Shown piece after piece: positions 1 to 9,624 of a stretch of 64,000 bases of DNA (its first letter is position 1; each line of letters opens with the position of its first letter). Below the pieces are notes generated by a model. That model was not told the origin of the DNA. It saw nothing but the letters and a program-made list of their open reading frames with translations, and did no database searches. Source of the DNA: Gynurincola endophyticus (lineage in GTDB: Bacteria > Bacteroidota > Bacteroidia > Chitinophagales > Chitinophagaceae). The position numbers were made by a program, and so were the translations under genes. Location of the stretch: the NCBI RefSeq assembly GCF_003991195.1, contig NZ_RCWL01000001.1, forward strand, positions 434,001-498,000, given 5' to 3'.

Positions 1-392
1 CATTAGGAATCGCTAAAGGAGCTTTTGAAGCTTCAGTAAAATACTCAAAAGAACGTGAGCAGTTCGGAAAGCCGATCAGTGAGTTTCAAGGTATTTCCTT
101 TAAACTGGCCGATATGGCTACAGAAATTGCAGCTGCTGAAATGTTAATACACCAGGCTTGCGGATTGAAAGAAAGAGGAATGCCGATGACAAAAGAAGCT
201 GCTATGGCGAAATATTATGCCAGTGAAGTAGCAGTTAAAGTTGCGAACGACGCTGTGCAGGTATTTGGTGGTTATGGATATACAAAAGACTTTCCGGTAG
301 AAAAATATTATCGTGATGCTAAACTCTGTACAATCGGCGAAGGAACATCTGAAATACAAAAGATTGTTATTGCGCGCGAAGTACTGAAATAA
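1..392 (+). CDS. Acyl-CoA dehydrogenase, C-terminal part (5' end outside window)
   Basis: The reading frame is open from the window edge (codons in phase with base 3) to a TAA at 390-392, so only the last ~130 residues are seen. The visible part starts LGIAKGAFEASVKY and carries KERxQFGKPI, then the C-terminal four-helix region with VQVFGGYGYTKDFPVEKYYRDAK and GTSEIQK. These are standard signatures of the FAD-dependent acyl-CoA dehydrogenase family, whose C-terminal helical bundle contacts FAD and substrate. The enzyme would perform the alpha,beta-dehydrogenation step of fatty-acid or branched-chain acyl-CoA breakdown in the cytoplasm. Short-chain, isovaleryl and general types cannot be separated from this fragment. 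The gene ends just before a strong hairpin. Confidence 0.95.
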   Translation, partial: LGIAKGAFEASVKYSKEREQFGKPISEFQGISFKLADMATEIAAAEMLIHQACGLKERGMPMTKEAAMAKYYASEVAVKVANDAVQVFGGYGYTKDFPVEKYYRDAKLCTIGEGTSEIQKIVIAREVLK

Positions 393-433
393 TTTATAAT
401 TACCTGGTCTATGATTGCTTGTTTATAATACAT

Positions 434-461
434 AAGAGCCCCCAACTTGTTGGGGGCTCTT
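434..461 (+). terminator. Hairpin terminator after the acyl-CoA dehydrogenase
   Basis: A perfect 12-bp stem (AAGAGCCCCCAA pairing with TTGGGGGCTCTT) encloses a 4-base CTTG loop. It lies about 40 bases after the stop codon. The downstream T-run is weak, but the flanking AAG/CTT makes it usable from both sides. Confidence 0.8.
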
Positions 462-535
462 GCTATTTGATGGAGATTTTCAATTCTGTTCTACATTCTC
501 AACTCATAATTCTTAATTACTAATTCTTCATTTAT

Positions 536-709
536 TTAAGGCATAAAGTCATCTTCTTCTTTTGGCCCGTACTTATTAAAAAGTTTATCAATGGCCCCGC
601 CGAAAATCGGAAACTTATCTTTCGCAAAGTTTTTTACGATTTCAACTGCTTTATAAGCCTGAACTTCAGTTAACCCTTCCGCCATTAATTTTTTTATTAA
701 TTCATCCAT
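536..709 (-). CDS. Small helical protein, 57 aa, downstream of clpX
   Basis: On the minus strand an ATG at 709-707 opens a 57-codon frame ending at TAA (538-536). The product begins MDELIKKLMAEGLTEVQAY and continues with a predicted second helix, a PIFGGAIDKLF segment and an acidic end (KEEDDFMP). The pattern of an amphipathic helix, GLTEVQA, another helix and a Gly-containing turn resembles small uncharacterised Bacteroidota proteins of about 50-70 aa. No function is known to me. It lies 16 bases after the clpX stop on the same strand and could be co-transcribed. The codon use looks like real coding sequence. I have some doubt because of its length. Confidence 0.65.
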   Translation of the reverse strand: MDELIKKLMAEGLTEVQAYKAVEIVKNFAKDKFPIFGGAIDKLFNKYGPKEEDDFMP

Positions 710-725
710 AGCATTGATAAAAGTA

Positions 726-1967
726 TTAAGCTACTTTCAAGCCTTTAAGTCCGCTACTATTAAATTTCTTCTCTGCATATGCCCGGGTAACCATAAATAC
801 TTTTTCGTCGCTGGAAGGTAATTCAAACATTGCATCGTTCAGAATATTCTCACATATACTTCTTAATCCTCTTGCACCTAATTTGTATTCTACGGCTTTG
901 TCAACCATAAAATCAAGGGCATCTAATTCAAATTCCAGTTCGATATTCTCAATATTGAATAACTTCTTGTATTGTTTGATCAACGCATTTTTAGGATCTG
1001 TTAAAATCGATCTGAGCGTTGGTTTGTCCAGTGGATTGAGATAGGTTACTACTGGTAAACGCCCTAACAGTTCAGGAATTAAACCGAATGATTTAAGGTC
1101 TGTTGCATTGATATATTGCAACATATTTTCTTTCATTGCATCCTGAACGTCTTTGTTGACGTTAAAACCGATCGCATTGGTATTTAAACGGCTGGCAATT
1201 ACTTTTTCGATACCGTCAAAAGCTCCGCCGCAAACGAATAAAATATTCTGCGTGTTGATTTTGATAAGTTTTTGTTCAGGGTGTTTTCTTCCGCCTTGCG
1301 GTGGAACCAACACGTCTGTACCTTCGAGCAATTTCAATAATCCCTGTTGTACACCTTCACCACTAACATCGCGGGTGATAGAAGGGTTATCTCCTTTGCG
1401 GGCAATTTTATCAATTTCGTCAATGAATACAATCCCTTTTTCAGCAGCTTCCACATCGTAATTACAAACTTGTAACAAACGGGTAAGAATACTTTCAACG
1501 TCTTCTCCTACATAACCGGCTTCTGTAAAAACAGTAGCGTCAACGATGGCAAAAGGAACATTTAAAATTTTAGCAATTGTTTTGGCAAGTAGTGTTTTAC
1601 CGGTACCGGTTTCGCCTACCATTACAATATTGCTTTTTTCAATTTCCACACCATCATCGGTAGGTTTAAAACCAAGACGTTTATAGTGGTTATAAACTGC
1701 CACTGCTAATACCTTTTTGGCCTGGTCTTGTCCGATTACATATTCGTCAAGAATACGTTTAATTTCTTTCGGTTTTTTAACATTCACAGAATAAGCAGGA
1801 ACTGTTGCTGTATCTGTATCGTTTTTTACACCCTGCTCCTCTAAAACAATTTCACGTGCGTGTTCGATACAGTTTTCACAGATATGGCCGTCAAGACCTG
1901 AAATCAGAATCTTCACTTCATTTCTGCTTCTACCACAAAACGAACACTGTAAGTTAGATTTCGCCAT
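726..1967 (-). CDS. clpX: ClpX, ATPase/unfoldase subunit of the Clp protease
   Basis: A 413-aa AAA+ protein, close to the usual ClpX length. The N-terminal zinc-binding domain has two CxxC pairs (Cys8/Cys11 and Cys30/Cys33). The ATPase core shows Walker A GETGTGKT (118-125), the GYVGED pore-loop segment (151-156) and Walker [12 protein letters not shown] (179 on), followed by the sensor-2 region GARGLR. ClpX recognises tagged substrates, unfolds them with ATP and feeds them into ClpP. It follows the second clpP by only 11 bases, which indicates one clpP-clpP-clpX transcript. Confidence 0.98.
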   Translation of the reverse strand: MAKSNLQCSFCGRSRNEVKILISGLDGHICENCIEHAREIVLEEQGVKNDTDTATVPAYSVNVKKPKEIKRILDEYVIGQDQAKKVLAVAVYNHYKRLGFKPTDDGVEIEKSNIVMVGETGTGKTLLAKTIAKILNVPFAIVDATVFTEAGYVGEDVESILTRLLQVCNYDVEAAEKGIVFIDEIDKIARKGDNPSITRDVSGEGVQQGLLKLLEGTDVLVPPQGGRKHPEQKLIKINTQNILFVCGGAFDGIEKVIASRLNTNAIGFNVNKDVQDAMKENMLQYINATDLKSFGLIPELLGRLPVVTYLNPLDKPTLRSILTDPKNALIKQYKKLFNIENIELEFELDALDFMVDKAVEYKLGARGLRSICENILNDAMFELPSSDEKVFMVTRAYAEKKFNSSGLKGLKVA

Positions 1968-1978
1968 TTAAAATAAGC

Positions 1979-2626
1979 TTATAATTTTTCAACAATTTCA
2001 TCAGCGATACCATAAGCAATGGCTCCTTTGGCGTCCATATAATAATCACGGTCAAAATCTTTCATTACCTGTTCGAAAGTTTTTCCGCAATTGTCTGCCA
2101 GTATTTGTGCAGAAATTTCTTTTACTCTCTGCGTTTGAATCGCCTGAATTTCCAGATCCGCACTTACTCCTCTCAGGTATCCGCCTAAGCTTGGCTGGTG
2201 AATCATTACTTCTCCGTGCGGGTAGATTTTTCTGCTACCTTTTTTACCACCGCTTAACAGAATCGAACCCATTGAGTAAGCCATTCCCATGCAAATAGTA
2301 CTAACAGGTGAGCTGATCATTTGCATGGTATCATAAATCACCATACCGCTGGTAACAATACCACCAGGTGAGTTAATATAAAATTTAATTTCTTCACCCG
2401 GACGGTCGGCATCCAGTAATAAAAGTTTGGTAGTAATATCTTTTGCAGATTTATCATCTACCATTCCCCATAAGTGAATGCTTCGTGTTTTAAAAAACTG
2501 TTCTTCAACTTTTTTGCTGAAGATCATAATGTCTGACTTAGGGCGCTCTTCTTTTGGTTCTTCTTCCTCATCACCTTCTTCGTCATTTAAATGCCAGCCG
2601 TTTAATATATGTTTTTGAATACTCAT
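1979..2626 (-). CDS. ClpP family serine protease, second paralogue
   Basis: A 215-aa ClpP-fold protein. The catalytic triad is intact: Ser118 in AYSMGS, His143 in MIHQP and Asp194 in DRDYYM. Compared with its upstream neighbour it has a long acidic N-terminus (residues 14-30 are almost all Asp/Glu/Lys) and the GGKKGSRKIYPHGEV handle segment instead of the canonical GAKGKR form. It lies 33 bases downstream of the canonical clpP and 11 bases before clpX. The pairing suggests mixed ClpP rings or two proteolytic cores sharing ClpX, which is an inference. Because the triad is complete, it is not a ClpR-type dead subunit. Confidence 0.93.
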   Translation of the reverse strand: MSIQKHILNGWHLNDEEGDEEEEPKEERPKSDIMIFSKKVEEQFFKTRSIHLWGMVDDKSAKDITTKLLLLDADRPGEEIKFYINSPGGIVTSGMVIYDTMQMISSPVSTICMGMAYSMGSILLSGGKKGSRKIYPHGEVMIHQPSLGGYLRGVSADLEIQAIQTQRVKEISAQILADNCGKTFEQVMKDFDRDYYMDAKGAIAYGIADEIVEKL

Positions 2627-2659
2627 ATTTCAAGTTTAAATAATCAATGAAGAATAAAA

Positions 2660-3349
2660 TTACTTTTTCTCTTTACGAGGATTGGTCAGCAATACTTCAT
2701 CAACCAGTCCGTATTCTTTGGCTTCCATTGCAGTGAGCCAGTAATCTCTTTTACAATCTTCTTCTACCTGCTCAACTGGTTTGCCTGAATGGTCAGAGAG
2801 AATCGTGTACAGTTCACTTTTTAATTTCTTGATCTCGTTAACGGTAATTTCAATATCAGAAGCTTGTCCACCAATTGCGCCACTCGGCTGGTGAATCATC
2901 ACTCTGCTGTGTTTTAAGGCTGTTCTTTTGCCTGCAGCACCTGCGGCTAATAAAACCGCGCTCATCGAACCGGCCATGCCTACGCAGATCGTAGCAACGT
3001 CTGGTGAAATAAACTGCATGGTATCATACATCCCTAAACCGGCATATACTGAACCACCCGGAGAATTGATATATAATTGAATATCTCTGTTACGTTCGGT
3101 ACTTTCAAGGAAAAGCAACTGTGCATTCACGATGTTCGCTACCTCGTCAGATACAGGATAGCCGAGGAAAATAATACGATCCATCATCAAACGGCTGTAA
3201 ACATCCATCATAGTGATGTTTTTTACACGTTCTTCGATGATATAAGGAGTCATATTTTCAAACTGGTGCTTTTGAAAGTCATTCAGTGTATTGCTGGAAA
3301 TACCCTGATGTTTTATGGCATATTTTTCAAATTCTTTACCAAAGTTCAT
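2660..3349 (-). CDS. clpP: ClpP, ATP-dependent Clp protease proteolytic subunit
   Basis: A 229-aa canonical ClpP. It carries LYINSPGG (92-99), the nucleophile Ser128 in GMAGSMSA, His153 in RVMIHQP and Asp202 in KRDYWL. About 45 extra N-terminal residues precede the MMDVYSRLMMDR segment where the mature protein would start, so a processed or extended N-terminus is possible. It is the first gene of the clpP-clpP-clpX run, and a terminator separates it from trigger factor upstream. Its own upstream region has repeated TGNCA half-sites that may be regulatory. Confidence 0.97.
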   Translation of the reverse strand: MNFGKEFEKYAIKHQGISSNTLNDFQKHQFENMTPYIIEERVKNITMMDVYSRLMMDRIIFLGYPVSDEVANIVNAQLLFLESTERNRDIQLYINSPGGSVYAGLGMYDTMQFISPDVATICVGMAGSMSAVLLAAGAAGKRTALKHSRVMIHQPSGAIGGQASDIEITVNEIKKLKSELYTILSDHSGKPVEQVEEDCKRDYWLTAMEAKEYGLVDEVLLTNPRKEKK

Positions 3350-3404
3350 ATTCCAATACGATTAATAGTTTTCAATTGTAAAACGAAGTCAAATACCGTG
3401 CAAT

Positions 3405-3459
3405 TGTCAGATTTGCCCATTTTGTCACAAAATATCGTTTTTTTGGCAGAATATGTCAG
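3405..3459. promoter_or_regulatory. Repeated TGNCA half-sites upstream of clpP
   Basis: The intergenic region between clpP and the tig terminator contains TGTCAG (3405-3410), TGTCA (3423-3427), TGGCAG (3444-3449) and TGTCAG (3454-3459), all in the same orientation. The last two start 10 bases apart, one helical turn. This looks like a binding site for a stress regulator or a specialised sigma factor controlling the clp operon. No binding protein can be named from the sequence, and no perfect TAnnTTTG box is present here. Confidence 0.35.
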
Positions 3460-3606
3460 AAAAAGAGGAGATTATCGGTCTATTTTAGCATGAACAAGTA
3501 GTAGCTATTCTAACTGTTAACAATAATCAAATGTTATCCTGTGAACTGTTTTCTGACACTGATCAGTACATTGGTTCCGTCATTTTCCTGAAAGGCCGGA
3601 GAGGGC

Positions 3607-3646
3607 AAAAAAAATCCCCCGCCAACAAAACTGGAGAGGGATTTTT
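3607..3646 (-). terminator. Terminator downstream of tig
   Basis: Read on the minus strand, AAAAATCCC pairs with GGGATTTTT around a G/C-containing inner loop, followed by a run of eight T. It lies just after the trigger-factor stop, so tig and the clp operon are transcribed separately. Confidence 0.8.
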
Positions 3647-3660
3647 GAATCATTTATCGG

Positions 3661-5046
3661 TTAATGCTGATGATGCTGATGTTTTTCTAATTCTTTAGTA
3701 AACTCTTCAACACTCACTTTTTTATCTTTTCCTGTTACTAAGGTTTCGCTATGATCGAACATTTTTTGAGTTTGGATTCTGTGATAAGCATCCTCTACAA
3801 AACGGCGATCCTGCATCATTTTGTTAATGTAATCGTTCACCCATGGTTGTTCTTCGATAGCACCCATACCCATGCCACCCATGTAGCTGAATAATTGCTC
3901 TTTAGCAAATGCCTGAAGATCTTCAGGTTTTACTTCGATATTGTTCTCACGAACTAATTTATCAGTAATTAAAGTCCATTTTAACTGATTAGCAAAACTT
4001 GGATATTCTTCTTCAGCCTGCTCAGCAGTTTTAGGTTGTTCGCTACCGTTTTGTAACCATTTTTTCAGGAAAGGCTCAGGTAATTCGATAGATGTTTTAT
4101 CTAACAAAACATGATACAATTCGTGTTGTAAGTGATTGCTTGCCTGTTTATCCCAATACTCCTGGATAGAAGCTTCAATTGCTTTTTTGAATTCTTCTTC
4201 GGTTTTGATTTCTTTACCGGGTAATGCTACCTGGAAAAATGCTTCATTTAATTCAGCACGCTCTACAAAACCAACTTTGGTTACAGTCATTTTGAATTTC
4301 TGAGAAGTAGCGTTCGGATCGTTTTTGTCTAATCCTAAATCACCAATTAACCATTCTCTTTCTTTTTCATCGAATGCAGTTGCTAAATCAATGGTGAAGC
4401 TATCACCGTTTTTAACGCCCATTAATTGAGGACGGAAGCTTTCACCAAAATATTTTACCAGTAATGAATTGTCTTTCGGAGCGGCACCTTCTACTGCATT
4501 TCCATTTTCATCTACTGCTACAAAAGATACGTTTAATACATTATCATCACCTGTAACTGTTTCAGGTTCAGTCATGTTACCATGACGAAGACGTAAACGA
4601 TCAATTTCGTCGCTGATCATTTCTTCTGTGATGGTAACTTTATATTTGGTAAACTTTTCTTTCGAAACGTCTACTACTTCAAACTCAGGTTTTAATCCAA
4701 CTTCAAAAGAGAAATTGTAATCGCCCGGTTGATTCATATCTAGTTGGCTCGGATCGTTTTCATTCGAAGGAAGAGGTTGGGCAAAAATTTCCAACTTCTC
4801 ATTTGTCAGATAATCCATCAATCCTTTTTCTACTGCTTTTAATACTTCATCAGTAAAAATTGGTTGACCATGCATTTTTTTGATCATGCCTGCAGGAACC
4901 ATCCCTTTGCGGAAACCCGGGATGTTGGCATTTTTGCTATAGTTCTTGAGTGCCTTTTCAAATGAAGAAAGGTAATCTTCTTTAGAGACAGTTACGGTAA
5001 TTTTGTCATTCAGCAGCCCAATATTCTCTCTTGTAACGGTTGCCAT
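3661..5046 (-). CDS. tig: Trigger factor, ribosome-associated chaperone
   Basis: A 461-aa protein. The N-terminal ribosome-binding domain has the signature NIPGFRKGMVP near residues 41-51. A diverged FKBP-like middle domain follows (about residues 160-250, LNVSFVAVDENG to FTIDLATAF), then a long helical C-terminal domain. Trigger factor binds near ribosomal L23 and shields nascent chains. The extreme C-terminus is His-rich (HQHHQH), which could bind metal but may be incidental. The middle domain lacks several classical FKBP aromatic residues, so proline isomerase activity is uncertain. Its position next to clpP/clpX is common in bacteria. Confidence 0.95.
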   Translation of the reverse strand: MATVTRENIGLLNDKITVTVSKEDYLSSFEKALKNYSKNANIPGFRKGMVPAGMIKKMHGQPIFTDEVLKAVEKGLMDYLTNEKLEIFAQPLPSNENDPSQLDMNQPGDYNFSFEVGLKPEFEVVDVSKEKFTKYKVTITEEMISDEIDRLRLRHGNMTEPETVTGDDNVLNVSFVAVDENGNAVEGAAPKDNSLLVKYFGESFRPQLMGVKNGDSFTIDLATAFDEKEREWLIGDLGLDKNDPNATSQKFKMTVTKVGFVERAELNEAFFQVALPGKEIKTEEEFKKAIEASIQEYWDKQASNHLQHELYHVLLDKTSIELPEPFLKKWLQNGSEQPKTAEQAEEEYPSFANQLKWTLITDKLVRENNIEVKPEDLQAFAKEQLFSYMGGMGMGAIEEQPWVNDYINKMMQDRRFVEDAYHRIQTQKMFDHSETLVTGKDKKVSVEEFTKELEKHQHHQH

Positions 5047-5069
5047 ATTGCATTTTTTAATTTGGGGGG

Positions 5070-5077
5070 CAAAAGTA
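5070..5077 (-). promoter_or_regulatory. Probable -7 box of the tig promoter
   Basis: The minus strand reads TACTTTTG, matching the Bacteroidota housekeeping -7 consensus TAnnTTTG, 23 bases upstream of the tig ATG. The expected leader is under 20 bases. A good -33 TTTG is not visible. Confidence 0.55.
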
Positions 5078-5246
5078 CGTTTATTTGTTCACATATTAAA
5101 GCCCATCTGCTTTTTAACGATTTTATGCCTGTTTTTTAACCTTTTAAGATAGGTGATACCACTTATTGGGTATTGGGTATTTTCTTCAGTTTTGTATCTT
5201 AATGTGTAGAATGAACAAATTGATTACCTAAACCTTCGTCTGCTGA

Positions 5247-5441
5247 TTGAAAACTAAACTGATATATTACTGTTCGCTCGGCGCTTTGCTGTTGCTGGTT
5301 GCCGCAATTATAACCCTGGGTTACTGGTTGCCATCTTCACACCCCCACTTTGTTATTATTTTCGCATCGTTGATAAGCTTAACTGTTTTTATACTTATAA
5401 TAACAGTTGTTTTTCATGAAAAATTCAAAAAAATTTCGTAA
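5247..5441 (+). CDS. Small two-helix membrane protein (putative), 64 aa
   Basis: The frame uses a TTG start and encodes a hydrophobic 64-aa protein. Two membrane-spanning stretches are clear (about residues 8-28 and 35-56), joined by a short polar loop with SSHPH, and the tail is basic (EKFKKIS). No family is recognised. It stands alone between tig (divergent) and the tRNA-Leu terminator (convergent), with no convincing ribosome binding site. The amino-acid pattern is more like a true membrane protein than a chance frame, but the non-ATG start keeps confidence moderate. Confidence 0.45.
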   Translation: MKTKLIYYCSLGALLLLVAAIITLGYWLPSSHPHFVIIFASLISLTVFILIITVVFHEKFKKIS

Positions 5442-5516
5442 CTTTTATATACCTCTTTAAAATGTAGACGTTCAATTTTTTCATGGAGTTTTCGTTGTAA
5501 ATGCAGGTATGGGCAT

Positions 5517-5549
5517 AAAAAAACCCGATACAATTTAATTATATCGGGT
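5517..5549 (-). terminator. Terminator of the tRNA-Leu transcript
   Basis: On the minus strand ACCCGATA and TATCGGGT form a perfect 8-bp stem around an A/T-rich loop, followed directly by a T-run. It lies 6 bases past the tRNA 3' end. Confidence 0.88.
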
Positions 5550-5554
5550 GTCTG

Positions 5555-5636
5555 TGCGCATGGAGGGACTCGAACCCCCACGCCTCACGGCACTAGATCC
5601 TAAGTCTAGCGCGGCTACCAATTACGCCACATGCGC
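5555..5636 (-). tRNA. tRNA-Leu, anticodon UAG
   Basis: The 82-nt minus-strand sequence folds as a class II tRNA. The acceptor stem is GCGCATG with CATGCGC, the D arm contains AATTGGTAG, and the anticodon stem CTAGA/TCTAG encloses the loop CTTAGGA with anticodon TAG. A long variable arm (GCC-GTGA-GGC) and a T arm with TTCGAGT follow. Anticodon UAG reads CUN leucine codons. The discriminator base is A, and the 3' CCA is not encoded. A single-gene transcript is bounded by its own promoter and terminator. Confidence 0.96.
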
Positions 5637-5689
5637 ATATAAAAAAAAATAAAGAGCGGGTTTGCTACCCATTTTTCTGAATGGGAATG

Positions 5690-5697
5690 CAAAGCTA
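5690..5697 (-). promoter_or_regulatory. Probable -7 box of the tRNA-Leu promoter
   Basis: The minus strand reads TAGCTTTG, a perfect TAnnTTTG match, about 54 bases upstream of the tRNA 5' end. No other minus-strand gene could use it. The implied 5' leader is about 45 bases. Confidence 0.55.
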
Positions 5698-5756
5698 AAT
5701 AATAAATTCGAAAAAAAGAAAACTTTCTTTATAAATTCGTACTGATAATTAATCGA

Positions 5757-7982
5757 ATGGATACAGTAGCAGCGATACCAAAGTATAACTTGAATGAAGA
5801 ACAAGAAAAGAAATTGATTCTTCGGGAATACCGTGCTCTTTTGAGGTCTCTGAAAGCTAAACTCAAACCCGGTGATAGAAAATTATTGAGACATGCATTT
5901 GAAATGAGCGCAGAAGCGCATCAAACCATGCGTCGGAAATCTGGTGAACCATATATCTTACATCCGCTTGCAGTTGCAAAAATCGGCGTTGAAGAAATAG
6001 GGCTGGGTATTCGTTCCTCTATCTGTGCTTTACTGCATGATACCGTGGAAGATACGGATCTTACTTTAGAAGATATCCGTCGCGAGTTTGGTGAAGAGAT
6101 TGCAAAAATTGTAGACGGACTTACAAAAATAGCCACCGTTGTTGATGTAAATGCTTCGCAACAGGCTGAAAACTTTAAAAAAATCCTTTTCACACTAACA
6201 GATGATCCTCGTGTTATTCTGATTAAACTTGCCGATCGTTTGCATAATATGCGAACGATGGATTCAATGAAACGTGAAAAGCAGTTGAAGATAGCTTCGG
6301 AAACCATCTTTGTATATGCACCTTTGGCGCATCGGATGGGTTTGTATAGTATGAAAACCGAGCTCGAAGACCTTTCAATGAAATACCTCGAGCCGGATGC
6401 TTATCGCGAAATTGCCAAAAAACTGGCTGAAACAAAACGTGAAAGAACACGCTATATCAATGAATTTATCCGCCCGCTGAAAGAACGGATTGAACAAACC
6501 GGTTATGATTTTGAAATTTACGGCCGCCCGAAAAGTATTCATTCCATTTGGAACAAAATGAAAAAAAAGGGAGTCACTTTTGAAGAAGTGTACGACCTTT
6601 TTGCTATCCGTATTATCTTAGAAGTTCCTCAGGAAAAAGAAAAAGAAGCCTGCTGGAAAGTTTATTCTATTATTTCTGATGAATATACTTTACAGCCCGA
6701 CCGCATGCGCGACTGGCTGAGTAATCCAAAAGCAAACGGCTATGAAGCGCTGCATACAACCGTAATGGGGCCGCTCGGCAAGTGGGTAGAAGTGCAGATC
6801 AGAACTAAACGGATGAACGAAATCGCTGAAAAGGGCCTGGCAGCACACTGGAAGTATAAAGAAGATGTTTCGCATGAATCCCGTTTTGATAAATGGTTCC
6901 AGCAGATACGCGAAGCCATTAACTCGCAAGACTCCGATTCTATCGATTTCTTACAGGATTTTAAAATGAGTTTCCTCGCCGAGGAAATCTATATCTATAC
7001 GCCTAAAGGTGATTTGAAAATGTTACCTGTGGGTTCCACTGCACTCGATTTTGCCTTCAGTATCCACAGTATGGTAGGGTCGCAGTGTATCGGTGCAAAG
7101 GTGAATCATAAACTCGTTCCGATATCACATAAGCTCAATAGCGGTGATCAGGTAGAAATTATTACTTCTTCGAAACAAAAACCGAATGAAGACTGGCTGG
7201 GTATTGTGGTTACCGCCAAGGCGAAAGCAAAAATCAAAGATGCACTGAAAGAAGAGAAACGGAAGATCGCTGAAGATGGAAAATATACCCTTCAGAAAAA
7301 ATTGGAAGGGATGGGCGCCGGCTTTAATCAGACCAATATTGATACCTTAACCTACTTCTATAAGTTACAATCGCAACTTGATTTATTCTACCAGATCGCA
7401 GTAAAGCAGCTGGATCTGAAAGAATTAAAAGAGTTTCATATTTTAGGCGACCGGTTAGAACCACCAAAAGTGGAAAAACCTGTTATCGAAGAAAGGCACG
7501 AACCAGCTCACTTATCAAAAAAAGATTCAGAACTGATCATTTTCGGTGAAAGCAGCGATAAAGTAGTGTACAACCTCGCAAACTGTTGTAAACCGATTCC
7601 GGGGGATGACGTTTTCGGCTTCGTAACAACCGGTAAAGGATTAACCATTCACCGCACGAATTGCCCGAACGCTGCCCGCTTAATGGCAAACTACGGCCAC
7701 CGCGTTGTGAAAACCAAGTGGGCAAGAAATAAGGAAATTTCATTCCTGACCGGCTTGAAGATCGTTGGACTCGATGATGTGGGCGTTATTCACAAAATCA
7801 CGAACCTTATTTCGGGCGAATTGCGCATCAATATCAGTGCTATGACCATCGAAGCCAAAGAAGGTGTGTTTTTGGGAAATCTGAAAGTGTTTGTACATGA
7901 TAAAGAAGAGCTGGATGAATTAGTAACCAGTTTAAAAGATTTACCGGGTATTGAAACCGTTGACCGCTACGATACAGAATAA
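5757..7982 (+). CDS. Bifunctional (p)ppGpp synthetase/hydrolase (Rel/SpoT type)
   Basis: A 741-aa protein with the full RelA/SpoT architecture. The N-terminal HD hydrolase has metal ligands His69 (YILHP), His94-Asp95 (LLHDTVEDT) and Asp160 (KLADRLHN). The synthetase domain (about 240-370) has YGRPKSIHSIW, YDLFAIRI, GYEALHTTV and EVQIRT. A TGS domain covers about 400-460, a Cys-containing helical/zinc-finger-like part has NCCKPIPGD, and a C-terminal ACT domain runs from about 665. The intact HD residues indicate that it both makes and degrades the alarmone. It is probably the single long Rel of this organism. It stands alone, with a very strong terminator behind it. Confidence 0.97.
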   Translation: MDTVAAIPKYNLNEEQEKKLILREYRALLRSLKAKLKPGDRKLLRHAFEMSAEAHQTMRRKSGEPYILHPLAVAKIGVEEIGLGIRSSICALLHDTVEDTDLTLEDIRREFGEEIAKIVDGLTKIATVVDVNASQQAENFKKILFTLTDDPRVILIKLADRLHNMRTMDSMKREKQLKIASETIFVYAPLAHRMGLYSMKTELEDLSMKYLEPDAYREIAKKLAETKRERTRYINEFIRPLKERIEQTGYDFEIYGRPKSIHSIWNKMKKKGVTFEEVYDLFAIRIILEVPQEKEKEACWKVYSIISDEYTLQPDRMRDWLSNPKANGYEALHTTVMGPLGKWVEVQIRTKRMNEIAEKGLAAHWKYKEDVSHESRFDKWFQQIREAINSQDSDSIDFLQDFKMSFLAEEIYIYTPKGDLKMLPVGSTALDFAFSIHSMVGSQCIGAKVNHKLVPISHKLNSGDQVEIITSSKQKPNEDWLGIVVTAKAKAKIKDALKEEKRKIAEDGKYTLQKKLEGMGAGFNQTNIDTLTYFYKLQSQLDLFYQIAVKQLDLKELKEFHILGDRLEPPKVEKPVIEERHEPAHLSKKDSELIIFGESSDKVVYNLANCCKPIPGDDVFGFVTTGKGLTIHRTNCPNAARLMANYGHRVVKTKWARNKEISFLTGLKIVGLDDVGVIHKITNLISGELRINISAMTIEAKEGVFLGNLKVFVHDKEELDELVTSLKDLPGIETVDRYDTE

Positions 7983-7987
7983 AATAC

Positions 7988-8033
7988 AATAGCGTGTGAA
8001 ACAGCCTCTATTGAGGCTGTTTCACACGCTATT
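7988..8033 (+). terminator. Exceptionally long perfect hairpin after rel
   Basis: A 21-bp perfect stem runs from AATAGCGTGTGAAACAGCCT to its exact complement, with a 4-base TATT loop. It begins 6 bases after the rel stop codon. It probably acts as a terminator, although no T-run follows. Confidence 0.85.
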
Positions 8034-8152
8034 ACAGCACTAATAATTATATATTCACTTTTCTTTGTTCATCAGTTTAGAAATCCTCATTTTTGCATTT
8101 TGGTCTAAGAAATAAAGTACGCAGGTTATTTCTCGCTTTTACGGCGTTCGAC

Positions 8153-8160
8153 TATTTTTG
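8153..8160 (+). promoter_or_regulatory. Probable -7 box of the purA promoter
   Basis: TATTTTTG matches TAnnTTTG and lies 34 bases before the purA ATG. No clear -33 TTTG is seen at the expected distance. Confidence 0.45.
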
Positions 8161-8173
8161 CGCTTTAAATTAA

Positions 8174-9460
<1,287 letters not shown>

Positions 9461-9471
9461 TTAAAAAAAGA

Positions 9472-9501
9472 AGATTTCAAACAGGTTTTTTTTTGAAATC
9501 T
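9472..9501 (+). terminator. Possible terminator after purA
   Basis: AGATTTCAAA and TTTGAAATCT make a 10-bp stem around a loop that ends in a T-run. The stem is A/T-rich and no T-run follows the 3' arm, so termination efficiency is uncertain. Confidence 0.4.
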
Positions 9502-9624
9502 AATAGAAAAAGTCATATTTTTTTAACAATAAACTATCTTTTATTAGCTTAAAAATTTTTTGATCAAAAAGTTTGGCGAATTAAAAACTTCGCTGAAATT
9601 TTACATCAACAATCTTAATAGACT

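Noticed and set aside
480-535. Repeat-like TTCAATTCTG / CATTCTCAACTC / ATTCTTAATTACTAATTC stretch
   Set aside because: It resembles the arms of repeat copy D, but no complementary partner is present nearby, so I did not count it as a fifth copy.
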